Assembly: GCF_963966145.1 (NCBI RefSeq)
Contig: NC_091050.1
Span: 10,726,001 to 10,790,000 of the forward strand
DNA: 64,000 nucleotides
Source of the DNA: Tenebrio molitor
Lineage: Eukaryota; Arthropoda; Insecta; Coleoptera; Tenebrionidae
Reading direction: 5' to 3'
The notes beneath the pieces are model-generated. The model was not told the origin of the DNA. It saw only the letters and a list, made by a program, of their open reading frames with translations, and ran no database searches. The position numbers and the translations under genes were made by a program. Positions 39,601 through 52,500 of this stretch are shown here, in pieces. Every line of letters begins with the position of its first letter. Position 1 is the first letter of the stretch.

Positions 39601-42600
39601 AGTTCCTTTAATGTTGATAACTCGTTCTTTATTTTGCAATCTGTTTTTGTACGACGCCGGATTGCATTTTATTGTCGCACTTTGTAAGTCGGCTGATTAG
39701 GGCCGAAATCGAGACGGATTTGGGCAAATTCGCGAAAGAAATTGGACGGCACTCGAAACAATAATCAATCAGTCGAACAATATCACTGATTCATCGAATT
39801 CTGATAGGCCTGCGTCACTACTTTCATTGTAATCTAGAATGTCCTCTTATCTCCTAAACAAATTATCGGACGACACGAAAGAAAGTTCGTCGAGAAGCGC
39901 TGCGTGGTGATAACTGTCAAAAATGTTGCATCAGGCACTATTAATGGACCCGCTGGGCCTAATGGTCCTGTTATCGAGGCGCGTTTGAATTTTTCATCGA
40001 AAAATTGATGATGGCCGCTCGACAGCCACGATACTTCTCGATTTTTCTATGGTTTACCTTCCTTTCGGATTAGTAGGACACTAGGGCAGTTCAACGAACT
40101 CGATCCTTTACGTGCTCGCCATGCCACCGACAACTTATTATTAACTATACGCCGCTAATAGTTTTGTTCGTGTATCGGCAAAAATATTTTCGAAAACAAT
40201 TTCACAATTCCAGAAATGTCGGCGTTATCCGCGCCGCCTTCACCTACCTGCAGCAATAAACAATATCGCCACGCTTTCCGCAGAATGTTTCTATTTTGAT
40301 CAAGTTTTTGAACTGACATTGACGAACCCATGCCGAGTCCAAGGCCAAGGTTAAAGTTGTTTGAATCATTATTTTACAAGATGCTTAAAATAATAATAAA
40401 TTATTGATTCAGATAGTAGTTTTCATGGTCACGGCCACGTTTGATTGTTATTTATTTGCATTTGACCGGATTGGAGCGACGCGCCCTCCCTACGCACCTG
40501 ATTTGAACGCAGTGATTTCCACTACCGTTAGATTTGGGGAAATACCGGAGGGTGCTGCGGCTACCTGTCATACAATAGCCACAATTATTAGTTTGGCCCG
40601 AGCCAACAAAAGTGTTTCACCTTGAGAACCCACCTAATTTGAATCTTGGGGTACGGACAAGCTCGTTTCAGTTTTATGGTCGTTGATTCTCCTCGAACGC
40701 TCGACAAAATACAATTCATAATTTATTTGTTGGGGAATTTTACAATGAGACTTTGCATAATAAATACGAATTCCATTTCGTTTCATCTCAGTTTAATCCG
40801 ACTAAACAAAACTGGACGTTTTTGCTCTTATGACTTTAAACTTGTTAATTAAGCGGAAATGAAAGCACGTTACAAAGAGCTTTCTTTCGCGAAAATTCGC
40901 AAAGAAGACGAAAGCTTCGGACGTTTTTACTTCCTTTACAAACAACCATTTTATGAGTTCACTTGGAACAAACTTTGTGCTTTGCAATATGTAAATATTG
41001 CCCACGATGCAAGATTATAAACAAGATGAGATAGGTGGACAGCTTGGCAGGACTGCTGGAACTGACAAGGTGACAGGACCGCAGGACCGATCTACCAGAG
41101 ATAGCCAAATTTAAACTGTTTTTGTACGATCAAAGAAAACGAAAGAGACAGAATTATCCTCACACTATTTACCTTTTCTTCGGTAATACAATTATCCGGT
41201 TTAAGTCCTTTCGCGTCAAATTCTGAGCTTTCAAAAATGTTTCCAAGTGGGTTCTCCAAATGCTTTGGAGGATTGAAAATGCACGGATTAAAGAGCGTTA
41301 AAAGAATTGGTCATGCAACAGAAATAATAAATAAATGGCTGACCCAGTGTTAAAATGTGGAAGATATGAAAGGCATCTTTGATTGTCGAGACGGACAGGA
41401 ACATGACCTAGAGGTGAAATGTTCTTTGTCAACCGTGGAAGACCTGGTGGCTACTCGTTATTAAACGAAGAAACTTGTTAAAATGCCCAAATTCCGTTAC
41501 TAATTAAAATAATTGTCCTGTTACGAGATGTTTGCTTTGACAGCGACGCCCATGTCGGAGCTCCACTAATTACAATAATTACCGTCGCAGCAGGTACGGT
41601 TGTCGTGCAAGAGGAGCCCCAATTAAAATAATTCTGGGTGTTGGGTACAAGATGTTTGTTTTGACGATTACATCCACATCGGTAATAATTCATCCCTCGG
41701 CGAGGTCCATTCATAGCTGGAGGACCGTTTTACAAAGGAAACGCCGACTTTTTATCGTTTTTTCTTCGGCACCACCTGCATGCGGTATGTTCCCGTTTCG
41801 GAGTGTTTTTTTTCGTCCGCGGGTCCGATACGGCATAAGCGCGCTATTAGAAGGGTGAGATAAGCGAGCTTTGGAAATGAGGCTAACTAGCGGTGAAGGT
41901 CCAGCCCCCTACCCTTATAGCCTTGAGAAATCAAGTTCCGTTTAAATCGTATCACCTGCCCACGCACAACTTGTTGGATGTTCCTCTGTAGATAAACACC
42001 GCGTGGAGTCGCTTTACCGTTATGGTGATGCATCCGTTGGGAATTATGTTACCACACGACCTAAAACAAAACCAAAAGTTATCGACTCTTGTTAGTCAGT
42101 TCTGGGAAAAAATCATTACCGAAGATATTTTTACGGTCGGTGCTTCCACAATGGCCGACACTCCCTCGCCGGAGCTTTCGGTCAATAATGCTCTTCCTGA
42201 GAATTCTTCCTCTTTACCTAACGGATTACTCGGCTTTGAAGTGGCGGCCACCGATGGCCGTTTTGTGTGTTGACAATTTGCACAGGCGACAGCTGCTCCT
42301 CCAGGAAAAATTTCATAGCTGGCAAAACTGACCGCCTTTCGGAATGTATTTGTCGCCGCAGAACTGGTTTGCTTCTAATGCGGGTAGCAAATTATCTATG
42401 CAAGGATTAACCATTTAATGGAGGCAGCGCAGATACTGTAGTTGCGGCCTGAATACCGTACCTCCATTCCTGTGAAGCGGGATTTTGGCCCAAATCAGAC
42501 CAAAACAAAAATCGAATCAGACTCTCGATGCTCCAAGACAGCCCAGAAAGGATTCAATTTTGTATCATCGTTCTAGTAATTATTGAATATGGGGTTGGTA

Positions 42601-43799
42601 ATGGAAGTAGAATTACAGTAAATGTCAATGTTAAATGTGATGTCAAAATCAAAAATGAATCGGACTCCATGATTTAGACAATTGGGAGACAATTTGAAAT
42701 TTAATTTTCAATGAAATGTCATTGCTTCATGAATACCAACCCAATGCCATTAAAATAAAAGTCACTAGATCATTATTTTATATGTTTAATTAAAAAAAAA
42801 TTAAATTAATCAAGGCGAAATAGAAAAAATAGCAGTTTAAAATATTCACACAGGCAGAATGTATGATTTTGTTTTATTAAAATCATAAAATGGAATGTTA
42901 TCAAATAAAAATTTAATAAAATAGAGCTAAACTTTTTTTTCACTAAATTTGGGTTCCTGGTCCCCAATCTACGAAGTGGCTAAAATTCTTATTAAGGGAA
43001 GCTTTTTGGTTGCTTATTTTCTAAAAAGCTCGATACGAGTCGAAGGAGTCGACAGAGAATAATTTGAAACCATTCTGCTATCCTGTCACCTTATTGGCGC
43101 CACAGATCCTGTTTGAGCTTCATTTCATCTTGTTTACAATTTAGAAATGTGCGCATATCAACCAAAATATTTACTCACTAAGAAAAACCTCTTTTTAAAA
43201 AGTTCACAAAACAGTTGTTCATAAAGGAATTAAATAACTTCTTTGGGTGCATCAGATTACATCTTGCAAATCTTCAACATACCGTAAATATTATTCGAAC
43301 GTGAGATCTTAAATCTGCTTGTTCGTGACAGGTGCTGTCATCTTGACAGAACTATCTTCACCAGCGCCGACGAACAAATAACGAACTAATCGAATACACC
43401 TTACCCTGATATTTTTCGGTTCTCGTCTAGTAGTTGCAACATTTTTAACACAACTTCTTTTAAACACTGCAACATTTAAGTTGTTTCAGACACCACTGGC
43501 ACTTGATTTATTTGTAATTATGACGTATTAATTCGTTCAAATGGAAGAATTTGCTTAGACTATTCTACTGATTTACTACGTTTCTATTTAAAACATTGCC
43601 ACGAAATAATCTACCACTGAAATTTTCTATATTCATCTGTCAATTTAAATTAGGTTGGTACTGTGCGACAAATTTACTTTCACCTTGCATCTGTTGGCGG
43701 CACTGGTCGATACTTCAAATTTCAATTTTAGCGTGCCGCACGACGAAAAATTGTTTATTTAAATTAATTGTACCGTCGAGGAGCGACCATTTTGTGTGT
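39601..43799. other. Intergenic, mixed composition, nothing firm
   Basis: Patches of moderate GC (around 40400-40620 and 41600-42400) contain short frames such as 42022-42273 without recognisable domains. A regulatory role is possible but unsupported. Confidence 0.3.
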
Positions 43800-44900
43800 G
43801 TCAAAAATGACAGCTGTCATTCGGATGGGAACGCAGCCCCTGATTGACGGTGGCGCTGTTGTAATGTTTGGTATAATTCCGTGACCCCGTTTCCTTCAGG
43901 AGCCCTCGGCGCCACAAGCAGGAGCCCCCGTCAAGCTACCTCTGCTCGCGTCTTTTCCAGCTTTTGTCCTAACGTTTTGTGTGTGAGCACGCAATGGTCT
44001 TTTTACGTGGAAGGAGAACGTGCTAGTGGAACCAGACAGGTGGGAGAAGTAGGGGAAGTCGGAGTGTGTCGGGCGTTGAACCCGTGGTCTCAATGTTGAC
44101 ATCCCGGTTAAGGCTACGCTTCCTCGTCGTATCCACGCGAAATTCCGCCGAGCGTCCTTGTTCTTGTGCGATTATCAGCGCCAAAATCGAAATGTTACAA
44201 CAGCGGCGTTTGGCGCGCCGGAAATTCCGCTCCTCGCCGGTGGAAAATGAAGGTCACGTGCAGTTTTTAGGCCAAAAGGCCACCTCGCCATCGTCACATG
44301 GTGCGAAGCTAGTGCGAAAGCCAAGAACGCGTCGCCATTGGTCGAAGGTGACCCCATTCGAGGTGCGTTGCGATTCGCATCGAATCGGTGCCACTTGTTC
44401 GCCATTTCACCGGAAAAAAGACGGTCCGGGGGCGCCCGCCGCACATTTGTTGGTAAACAAAGGGGATTCCCGGGGGTTGATTGAACTCGGTTCGGGAGAA
44501 CGCGATGCGGAAGGTCCGGGTTTGACCCCTCATGACCTGGGCCAACACTTTCCATGGTAACCGACACGCAAGTCGGGGATTTCGATCGATTCCCGGCGAT
44601 GGCCCTCCCTCTCAGACAACACGCTACTTTGACAGAAATTACGATGATTATCCTGCACTCATCTTATATCGACAGCCGAATTCGTGACAAGGGGTGGACG
44701 CCCTCCGCAGCCGCCGGACCTCGTCGGACCCCTGATTTCACTTTCCACGCACCCCGATCGTACTCTCTTCATTGCAAATTCTCTCCCCAGCTTCACTCGC
44801 ACCTGTCTCAGGACAACCACCCCTTGTCCCACACTCGCCGCTGCAAGCTTTCAGTTTTACTATCTACACATTCGTAAACACTGGCTGAAAAACGGACAAA
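43800..44900. other. GC-rich, CpG-rich island with long overlapping frames
   Basis: A 164-codon frame (44066-44560, +) overlaps a 130-codon frame on the other strand; neither has a recognisable domain. Frames open on both strands at high GC are expected by composition. It lies 3-5 kb upstream of the candidate Blimp-1 promoter and may be another promoter or an enhancer. Confidence 0.25.
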
Positions 44901-45771
44901 GTCCATTAAAGCCTTTAATTAAGTCGTAAATCGACAGAGATGATTTACCTAACGTTTGGGCGACGTTAAAGGCGCAAATTCCGAGTTAGGCATTTCCGGG
45001 AGTTCCGGGATTCTCCGGGTTGAACGCAGCAAGAGTACGTTGACCCGTTATTGATTTTGTGCAATTTCACTTTTATTTTGTTTTGATAGAAGTACGGCAA
45101 AAGTTGTTCGTCCTGAAATTTCAAATCAAGATCAAATTTATGGAATGCTTTAAGAACAACCGGATTGTTATCCTCACAAAAACATAGATTAATGACATTT
45201 GTAAACAAAGGACATTTTTCAATAATAAATGAGTGACTTGCACATGTAGCTACTCCCACATTTGAATATTATTTCTCCGATATCATGTCTAGAAGGCGAT
45301 CTATATCTCCACAAAAGAAAAACTCGCCTCGGGATTGTTAATTGACCATTGTCTCAGGATCAAAAATATGCAAATATTGTGACAAGTCACGAATTAAGAT
45401 TAATTTTTATGGCAAGCTACCTTTTTGGTTCTCTCTACATATATTCGTTTACCTGATGTAGATATTCCAAATCAAATCTGACTTACAGAATTTACAACTC
45501 AAAGCGGCTAGAGCTTAATTGGTGCTTGGATTTTTTTATGACTTCATTAAAACGCTCTACAACACTTGCTCAAAAACATTATCCATGTGACACTAGTATT
45601 TTTTCATTTTTGCTTCAACTCGAGGGGGTGAGTACGATAAGAGTAACAATAATGTTAATAATAACATAGTTGTACTTACACTCAGTTTTTCTAATAAATG
45701 TTATCATTACTTGATAATATCCGCAACGATAAATTAATCCGGCCTGAATGTCGTGCCAACGGGTATACATA

Positions 45772-46203
45772 CAGTGTGTCCACAAAGTCTGGAAACACCC
45801 AAATGAAAACGTAATGCATAATTTTTGAAAAAAATCGAAAGACAGGTCGATTGGTGTTTTAAAAAAGATTTCTGCTGATATTTTCTTTTTGGTCTTTTCG
45901 ATGACCATGAAAAAATTATTTTTATAAAAAAAATATGTTTTCAGGAAATTTCTTATGTAAATTGAAAAAATTTTTGACCGTCGGGTAGACAATTAAAAGA
46001 TTTATCAAAAACGGTAGTAAAAATGCGACGTTGCCATTTAAAAAAAACTCTGATGACATCTCTTTCAAGGTCATCAAAAACAGCAAACAGATACCATCAA
46101 CAGAAAGCTTTTTGAAAACGCTAGTTCCCCTGTTTTTGCGTTTTTCTCGAAAATCATTCGTTTCTATTTTATTGGGGTGTTTCCAGACTTTTTGAACACA
46201 CTG
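45772..46203. mobile_element. Mariner-like MITE (432 bp)
   Basis: The left end CAGTGTGTCCACAAAGTCTG plus GAAACACCC is inverted at the right end (GGGTGTTTCCAGACTTTTTG, then AACACACTG), with TA on both sides. The ends follow the common mariner pattern. The body has no transposase. The frame at 45615-45992 (-) that runs through it is not a gene. Confidence 0.8.
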
Positions 46204-47099
46204 TACCTATATGTTTGGGCCAAAACTCGATAACTACAACTTAAATAATACAAATTTATTTCCAACAGACATGTTCAGTTGATGGAACGGTTTATTTTGA
46301 ATGTCTATTAATGATTTAATAAAAAACTGAAATTTCATTTTTTTTTTTTTTTGTAGAGGGAAGAAGAGCTTTAAACGTGTAACGAGAAATTATATATTTT
46401 TGCAACGCAAAAATTTTAAGCCTGAATTGCTCGAATTTATTTTTAGAAGAGCTAAAAATCGTGCACCTGTTGGTAAATGTGGGTAAATAGTGCTAACCAT
46501 CTGGTTTTGTATTGTTACTTTCCAGTCTTTGTTCGGTAATTATTCTCCGATCAGTTCGTCCATTCTCGGTGCAGAAACGCTCAAGACCAAATTAAATAGT
46601 TAATAATTGAATCAGATTCGATTCAGTTTATGTTTAAATTAGAAACCTGCATTTCAGCGTGATCATTCAAATAAAAAAAAAAAGTTTATTCGCAGAAATG
46701 ACAAAAATTCCGTGGAACTGATCAGATCTGACCACCTCCTCGGGGCCACATTGCAACAGCAAATTTAAAAGTCGGAATTATAGGTTAGCCTGAAGTCGTG
46801 AGTCTTCCAGACAATCGTTTTTTAATATCTTAATGAAAATTATACGGCTCAGCCAATCACAATCATTTTTCACTTAAGTCAACTCTGAGAACCTTGTCGT
46901 AAAAACTGACAAAAAATATTGCGCAACTCGCTAATCACTAAGCCAGTAAGTCGCATCTACCTGACCTGCGCAACTAGAAACGACTTTGGTAAGCAAAGCA
47001 AACACCTTGAGCATTTATGCACTTTATCGTTATCTTTCAACGATTTGCGATGTTTACGAAGATTGTTAAAATTAAGACTGCGTTTTTGCTAAAGGTCAG

Positions 47100-47880
47100 A
47101 CTGTTTCGCGCAAACGGCCGGACCCCACGGCGCCCCTCGGGGGACTTTTTAGTGTAAAAAAAATGCCTCTGGTCGTTTTTGACCAATCGCTGACCCTACT
47201 TAAATCGCGACTGTCGTCGCGACCTTCCCAATAAATTTTTAGCTTTAGTTAGGTGTTTACTCCCGTCGTGTCGTCAGTTTAGAATAGCGGGACCAATTAG
47301 CGGCGGATTTTTGTTTATCAAACGTAGCGTTATCACATGCAGCCGATGTGCACATGGACAAGAAAGTTCGAACGGGATAACTGCACCGCTGCAGAGCCTC
47401 ACGACAGAGAGTGTTGAGCTAGGTCGGCGTCGCGACGCACAGACCCGCTCGGTGCATATCCGCGTCGCGTCCTCGCGAGTGTCCCGCCAAAACACGCTCC
47501 CAGGTGCGTAGCATGCGTGCAGGATGCGTGAGAGTGCGTCCGGAGAGGGCCCCGCGAGCCCCGAGCCCTTAGGCCGCGTCCACACGTTTTCGTCCGGATT
47601 TTTTGAATTTCCCGCCGAAGCGCACTTTTCAACCGGCGGCGGCGGCGGCTGGCGGGCCTCCAAAAAATGCACCCGCGGCGAAAAGTGCGTAAAATCCGCA
47701 GTCGGAAATAAATGGTCGCAGTTTTTGGCACAAAGTGGATTTTGGAAAATGTGGACGCGGATTGAGTGCGACGCCGTTTCCGGGCGGAGGCCGGGGCGTG
47801 GGGGCGGCGAGGCCGCGGTGGTACCTCGAAAAAAATGGAAATGTCGAAGTGATAACGAAACTCTTATTGATTGGTCTATT
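47100..47880 (+). promoter_or_regulatory. CpG-rich block, candidate Blimp-1 promoter and 5' UTR
   Basis: In an AT-rich setting this block is strongly GC- and CpG-rich and lies 1.6-2.4 kb upstream of the first coding exon. An initiator-like TCAGTT is at 47274-47279 in an AT-to-GC transition, and possible first-exon donors are CAG/GTGCGT after 47503 and CAAG/GTAACG after 48148. Overlapping open frames on both strands look like by-products of high GC. There is no clear TATA box at the right spacing. The promoter assignment is inference from position and composition. Confidence 0.35.
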
Positions 47881-49468
47881 TTTAGTTCCGGGAAATAATT
47901 TCACTATCAAATTGGCAGTACGTACGCTCTAAGTACTCACAAGTGAAAAATGCGCCGAGGTGTTAAAATAGCATCCACTGCACTTTAATTAAACACAAAC
48001 TGCTGAAAATCACACGAAATCGCGATTTCAGCGTTCAATACAATCAAAAGTGAAAATTCAAAATGGCCGCCTGTCCGTTTCCGTTACAGAAACGCAGATA
48101 TTTACTCCCTTCGGAGAAGCTATTTTAGACTACTTTTCCATATTCAAGGTAACGTTAGTCGTTGTTAACATCATCCAAAAAAAAACAATCCACTCATCTC
48201 TCATCATCCCCCTTTGGAACCACCGAAAATGGTGACGTCTCAACTTTGACCTTTGAAAATTTTCGAGTTTTGTTCCGTGTTTTCGGCCCAAATCAGGACT
48301 TTTGTTGGACTTTTACGCTTTCATTTCATTTTTCGCACGTTTATGTCGCGATCTTGAGCTCGTCCTGCCATGACGATTCCTCTTTGACATTCTTGCAGAA
48401 AAGTGAATTTCAAGTGCAACTCAAGGATATCTAATCCATCAGCAAATAATCACACCAGCAGTGCAATTATTATAATTGTCGTTGTAGGAGAGGTGTGTGC
48501 GTTGCATAGGTTATGTTGTATCATTTTACATTCGCTCATCACCATTTTCATCGTTTTCCACACCATCCCCACTGTGCATTTATGGTTTTTTAGACCTGCT
48601 GTGAAAAATGGGCAGGAATTGGTGAATTCGACAGGACAACTCCCGGAATTTGTCCACCCCCTCTTGTCCGTTGCTTAAAATTCCTGCTGGCCGTCACACT
48701 AATGGTTATCTTATCAGTCTAATTAAATTAAGCCCCGCACCATTATGTAAGTTATCCTGCAGGTACCTCCCCAGTAGACAAATAAACTGCAACGGTTGCA
48801 TGTTCTCTAGTCGTAACACTGTTGATTTTTCTTTTTCCTTAAATACATCGAGCTGCAGGATTCCTGCTGCCGTCTCATATTCGGTAATTTTTAGTTTGAC
48901 TTTTGTAATTGCAATAACATTGAATGTTTAAAGATCAGTCATGGCCTCGTGGTGTGCCAAATGCTCGCAAGGTTTCTTTAAAAAGAGAAAGATAGAGGAA
49001 ATGCATTCGTTGAATAAAGACCAGAACTGAAATTGACGTCAGGAACATGCAACTCAACCTTGCACTAATATTAGTGCAGAATTAAATAACTTAAAATTGG
49101 TGGGGAAGAATTCGGTGTTTCGTATCCAATCAGGTAACCATTTTTTGTTGTATTCAGACGCCACCCCCGACTGTCCACTTTTTTCGTTTTTATCTCGGAT
49201 GTCACGTCATTTGTTGCACACTTGCAAGAGGTTATGTGCCATGTAGAAACACTCCTTACATAACTGCAGCGTAAAATATTACAGAACGACATTGAACACT
49301 GGTTGTTTTGATAACACCACGCGAACAGATCTATCGAGAATATTTTTTGTACATAAAAAATTTCAAAAGTACCACCAGATAAGAGAGCGCTTATCACTGC
49401 GATGGTATAAGCGGCGATTTTTGTGTTGTTGTGCTCGAGATGAGACATTAAATCTCCTTTTGTTGCAG
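47881..49468 (+). other. Upstream UTR/intron region of Blimp-1
   Basis: No coding frame is recognisable. It includes a YY1/Pho-like site (CAAAATGGCCGCC, 48059-48071) and a GTAACG donor-like site at 48149. It most likely holds 5' UTR and the first intron. Confidence 0.3.
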
Positions 49469-49527
49469 GACTTAAATGCCTTGAAGAACAGTTGCAGTCC
49501 TCAAAGCAGGCCAAAAACATGAGAGAG
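49469..49527 (+). CDS. Blimp-1: Blimp-1 first coding exon (5' UTR plus three codons)
   Basis: A strong pyrimidine-rich acceptor (CTCCTTTTGTTGCAG) ends at 49468 and a donor, GAG/GTAATG, follows 49527. The exon carries an ATG at 49519 with A at -3, followed by AGA GAG. It ends on a codon boundary and joins exactly in phase to GAC ATG ATG GAT GAG of the next exon, giving a start MREDMMDEV. Only 9 nt are coding, so I inferred it from splice signals and phase, not homology. A two-codon uORF (ATG CCT TGA, 49476-49484) precedes the start. If this exon is not used, translation would start at 54326. Confidence 0.6.
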
Positions 49528-52500
49528 GTAATGAACACATATTTTACTACAGTTTTATCCATTTATGTTAATATAAATTACAACTGAGACGTTATTTGTT
49601 CAGTATCAGCATAAACATTTAAGAAAGTATCAAAGAGAACAATAAGAAAGTTGTAACAGATGATGCGAAGTTCTTAGAATTGATGTGAAACTCAAAAAGG
49701 ATGTTCCACATTGATTTGGACAGTTTTGGATCTGAGATTTTTCCACAAACGACTGACATTTTTTTATATACCTAACTATTTAATTAATGCAAATTATTTT
49801 ATGGACCAATTAATTCGTCGTGGTATTTTTGAAACAGTAACTGATCCTCACGAGTCCTGTTCAATTTGACTTTGACAAGAAGGAATAAAAATCGTCACAT
49901 TACATTTCGTGAATACAATGCCAGTTCATAATATTGTTGCACGTGTCAAAAATGATCAGTGCTGATCTGCTTCTTAAGACAAGGTTAATTTATTGATTTT
50001 GCAAATCACTCTTTTCTCCTCTAGATTCTGTTTGCTCTATTTTTTCGTTTTTCCTGTTGCCGAGTGCAGTCCCACCAGATGATCGATTTTGTTGCACCCG
50101 AGAAAAATGTGCATTTGTGCAAACTGCGCTTCCCAGCTGCAGAAAAATCGATTAATTTTCGAAAAAATGTCGCAGACTTGTTGGGACACAAAAAATCGAT
50201 TACTGATCGAGTCGGCATAATTAATTAATTGTGGTTAAATTAATTTTTATCGACATGACTGCGTTTTGTAGTGGATCATGAGAGACAATGTCGACCTTCA
50301 TTGGTGCTTCCTCGTGTGCCGGACAAGGACAGAACGAGGAAAGTAATGCTTCACCAATTCGTTCAGCTAAACCGACACTTCCTCTCATTATAGTTAACAG
50401 AAGATTTTTATCTGCGATTATTTCACTGATCCGAATCGCTCATCACTTGTCAAAAAGCCGCCCAATTAAGATGTAATATTTAATTTTTATTTGGCACGAC
50501 GACATTCTTCGCATTAAAATTCTGCACATTTTAATAATTAATTTTCCCTCAAAAACAACAAGTTTTCAATTGAATTTATTCGTAACAGGTGGTTATGTAC
50601 TCTTTTGGTAGAAATATTTGATCGCATTTTTTACCGGAAGTTTTACAAAATGCACTTGCCCTCCTTCATTCTAAGTTTTCCATTTTCCACCTGTTATATA
50701 CTTAATCATTATCAGTTTACTCGCCTTATCGCTTTTCAAGGACTTTTGTGCATTTTTGATGTTAGTTACACTATCATACTGTATGTATTAAATGCCAATA
50801 TTTGCAATTCAGCTCAAGTTTTTTCCTGTTGTCAATGTGCATTCAACAAATCTACAATGTTGAAAATGTCACTCAAGAACCACTTTAAAATAAAATAAAA
50901 AATTCGGATTAGAGCAAATACATAATCTATTGGTTTTTTTTTGTGTTCTTGTACTGTTAATTCCTTATGGTTGATTTAAAATATTTGTTAATTTGTTTGT
51001 ATTAAGTGTGAAAGTGACCAGTATTGTAAGTATTATCTTCAAGGAAAAAATTTTACTCGTACCAAAAGCAATATGATTTACAAAAAAAGAAATCACAGGA
51101 AACTATGGAAAAACAAAGTTTTTGATTACGTACTTCGTAACTTAATAAATTCTTGCAAATGAGAGAACACAAAATGTTAATTTAATTACTTAATTCTATT
51201 TCCGAAATGAGAACGAAGAAAATGATGACCGAGTTTATTATACCCAGTGTTATCTGTTGGAGTTTCTGCAAAAATCTGTTTGATTTTTCTAACCTCTCTT
51301 CATCATCGTTGTCAATATGATTTAAGCTACGCCACACGTTTTCAGAAGATTTCTATAGCCTCGCTTTACCTTTTTTTATTATACAACGTGTAACAGAAAT
51401 AAGTACATTAATTTTAACTGGTAATAGAACTCGTCAAAAGGAACAACTTTTTTATCTACCATTTTGCCGAAAAACGATGTTTAATTCCAAAAAAAAAAAT
51501 TGAAGAGATTTTTCACTAAAATAACCCTACTAAATACTGCAATGGCTAATTGATATCAGCGCTAATATGAAAAAAACGTCCATTTTCATCCAGAAAACGT
51601 GTTTTAACGCAGAAATCGAAATTCAAAGAAATCTACCTGCATAGCAAAAAATCCACTTCGTAAGAATCTGGTTGTTTCACGTTTTTAGGTAGCTTAGTTT
51701 TGGAGATATGAACGGTTTTAGGAAAATCTTTCCTATTTTTTTAAGCCACTACGCAACGTTTTTCGCCAAAATGGCAAAGAGAAAAGTTGTTCCTTTTGAT
51801 GAGTTCTATTACCAGTTAAAATTAATGTACTTATTTCAGAAACACCCTGTATTATACATTGACACGATTTAAATTTAAGAAAGCTTTATCAACTAAGTAA
51901 TAATAAAAACATTGAGATTTAAATTTAATCTCGAAAAGCTTCGTCTTTCCTTTTATACCACCTAATTGACCTTTTTGCTTTTTTTGTCATTAGTATTTCA
52001 GTAATTTAATTTTTATTTTCGAAAGTATCTTATCATCTCTTTATTAACCGATGAAAGATTTTTCGGTTTTTCTATTGATTTTTAAGTCGTCCCAAAAAAC
52101 ATGAGATGCATAATGTGTTGGTTCGTTTTTTTTTGTGGGTTCGATGTTTGATCCCCCTTAAAGTAAATTTAATTATTTTGGTATGTTGAGAAACTTTCTG
52201 AAATTCCAGTCTTGTGCTGAAAAATTCTTCCAACCAGTTTTTCTTCTTCTAAATTTTCTCCTAAGCAACAACCAAGACATTTCATTAACACTTCCTAGTC
52301 ATGACAGCTATTGTCCACACTTCACTTATTCCATTACTTTATAACATTGTAATAGAAAATTAATCACCGTTATTGACTGACCGCACCTTATAACTAAAAA
52401 TAATTCAATTTAGTGATTAAAAAACGAATAAAAAATAATTCAAAAATCGATGTATTAAAACTACTGTTCTTGAGTTATATATCGAAATATTTGTTACAAA

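Noticed and set aside
44066..44560. 164-codon frame as a gene
   Set aside because: High local GC, overlapping open frames on the other strand, no domain, and no supporting splice or promoter structure.
45615..45992. 125-codon frame on the - strand
   Set aside because: It runs through the mariner-like MITE at 45772-46203 and has low-complexity Phe/Lys/Ile composition.
47274..47910. Several 90-130 codon frames on both strands
   Set aside because: They sit in the CpG-rich candidate promoter block and overlap each other; they look like low-stop-density artefacts.
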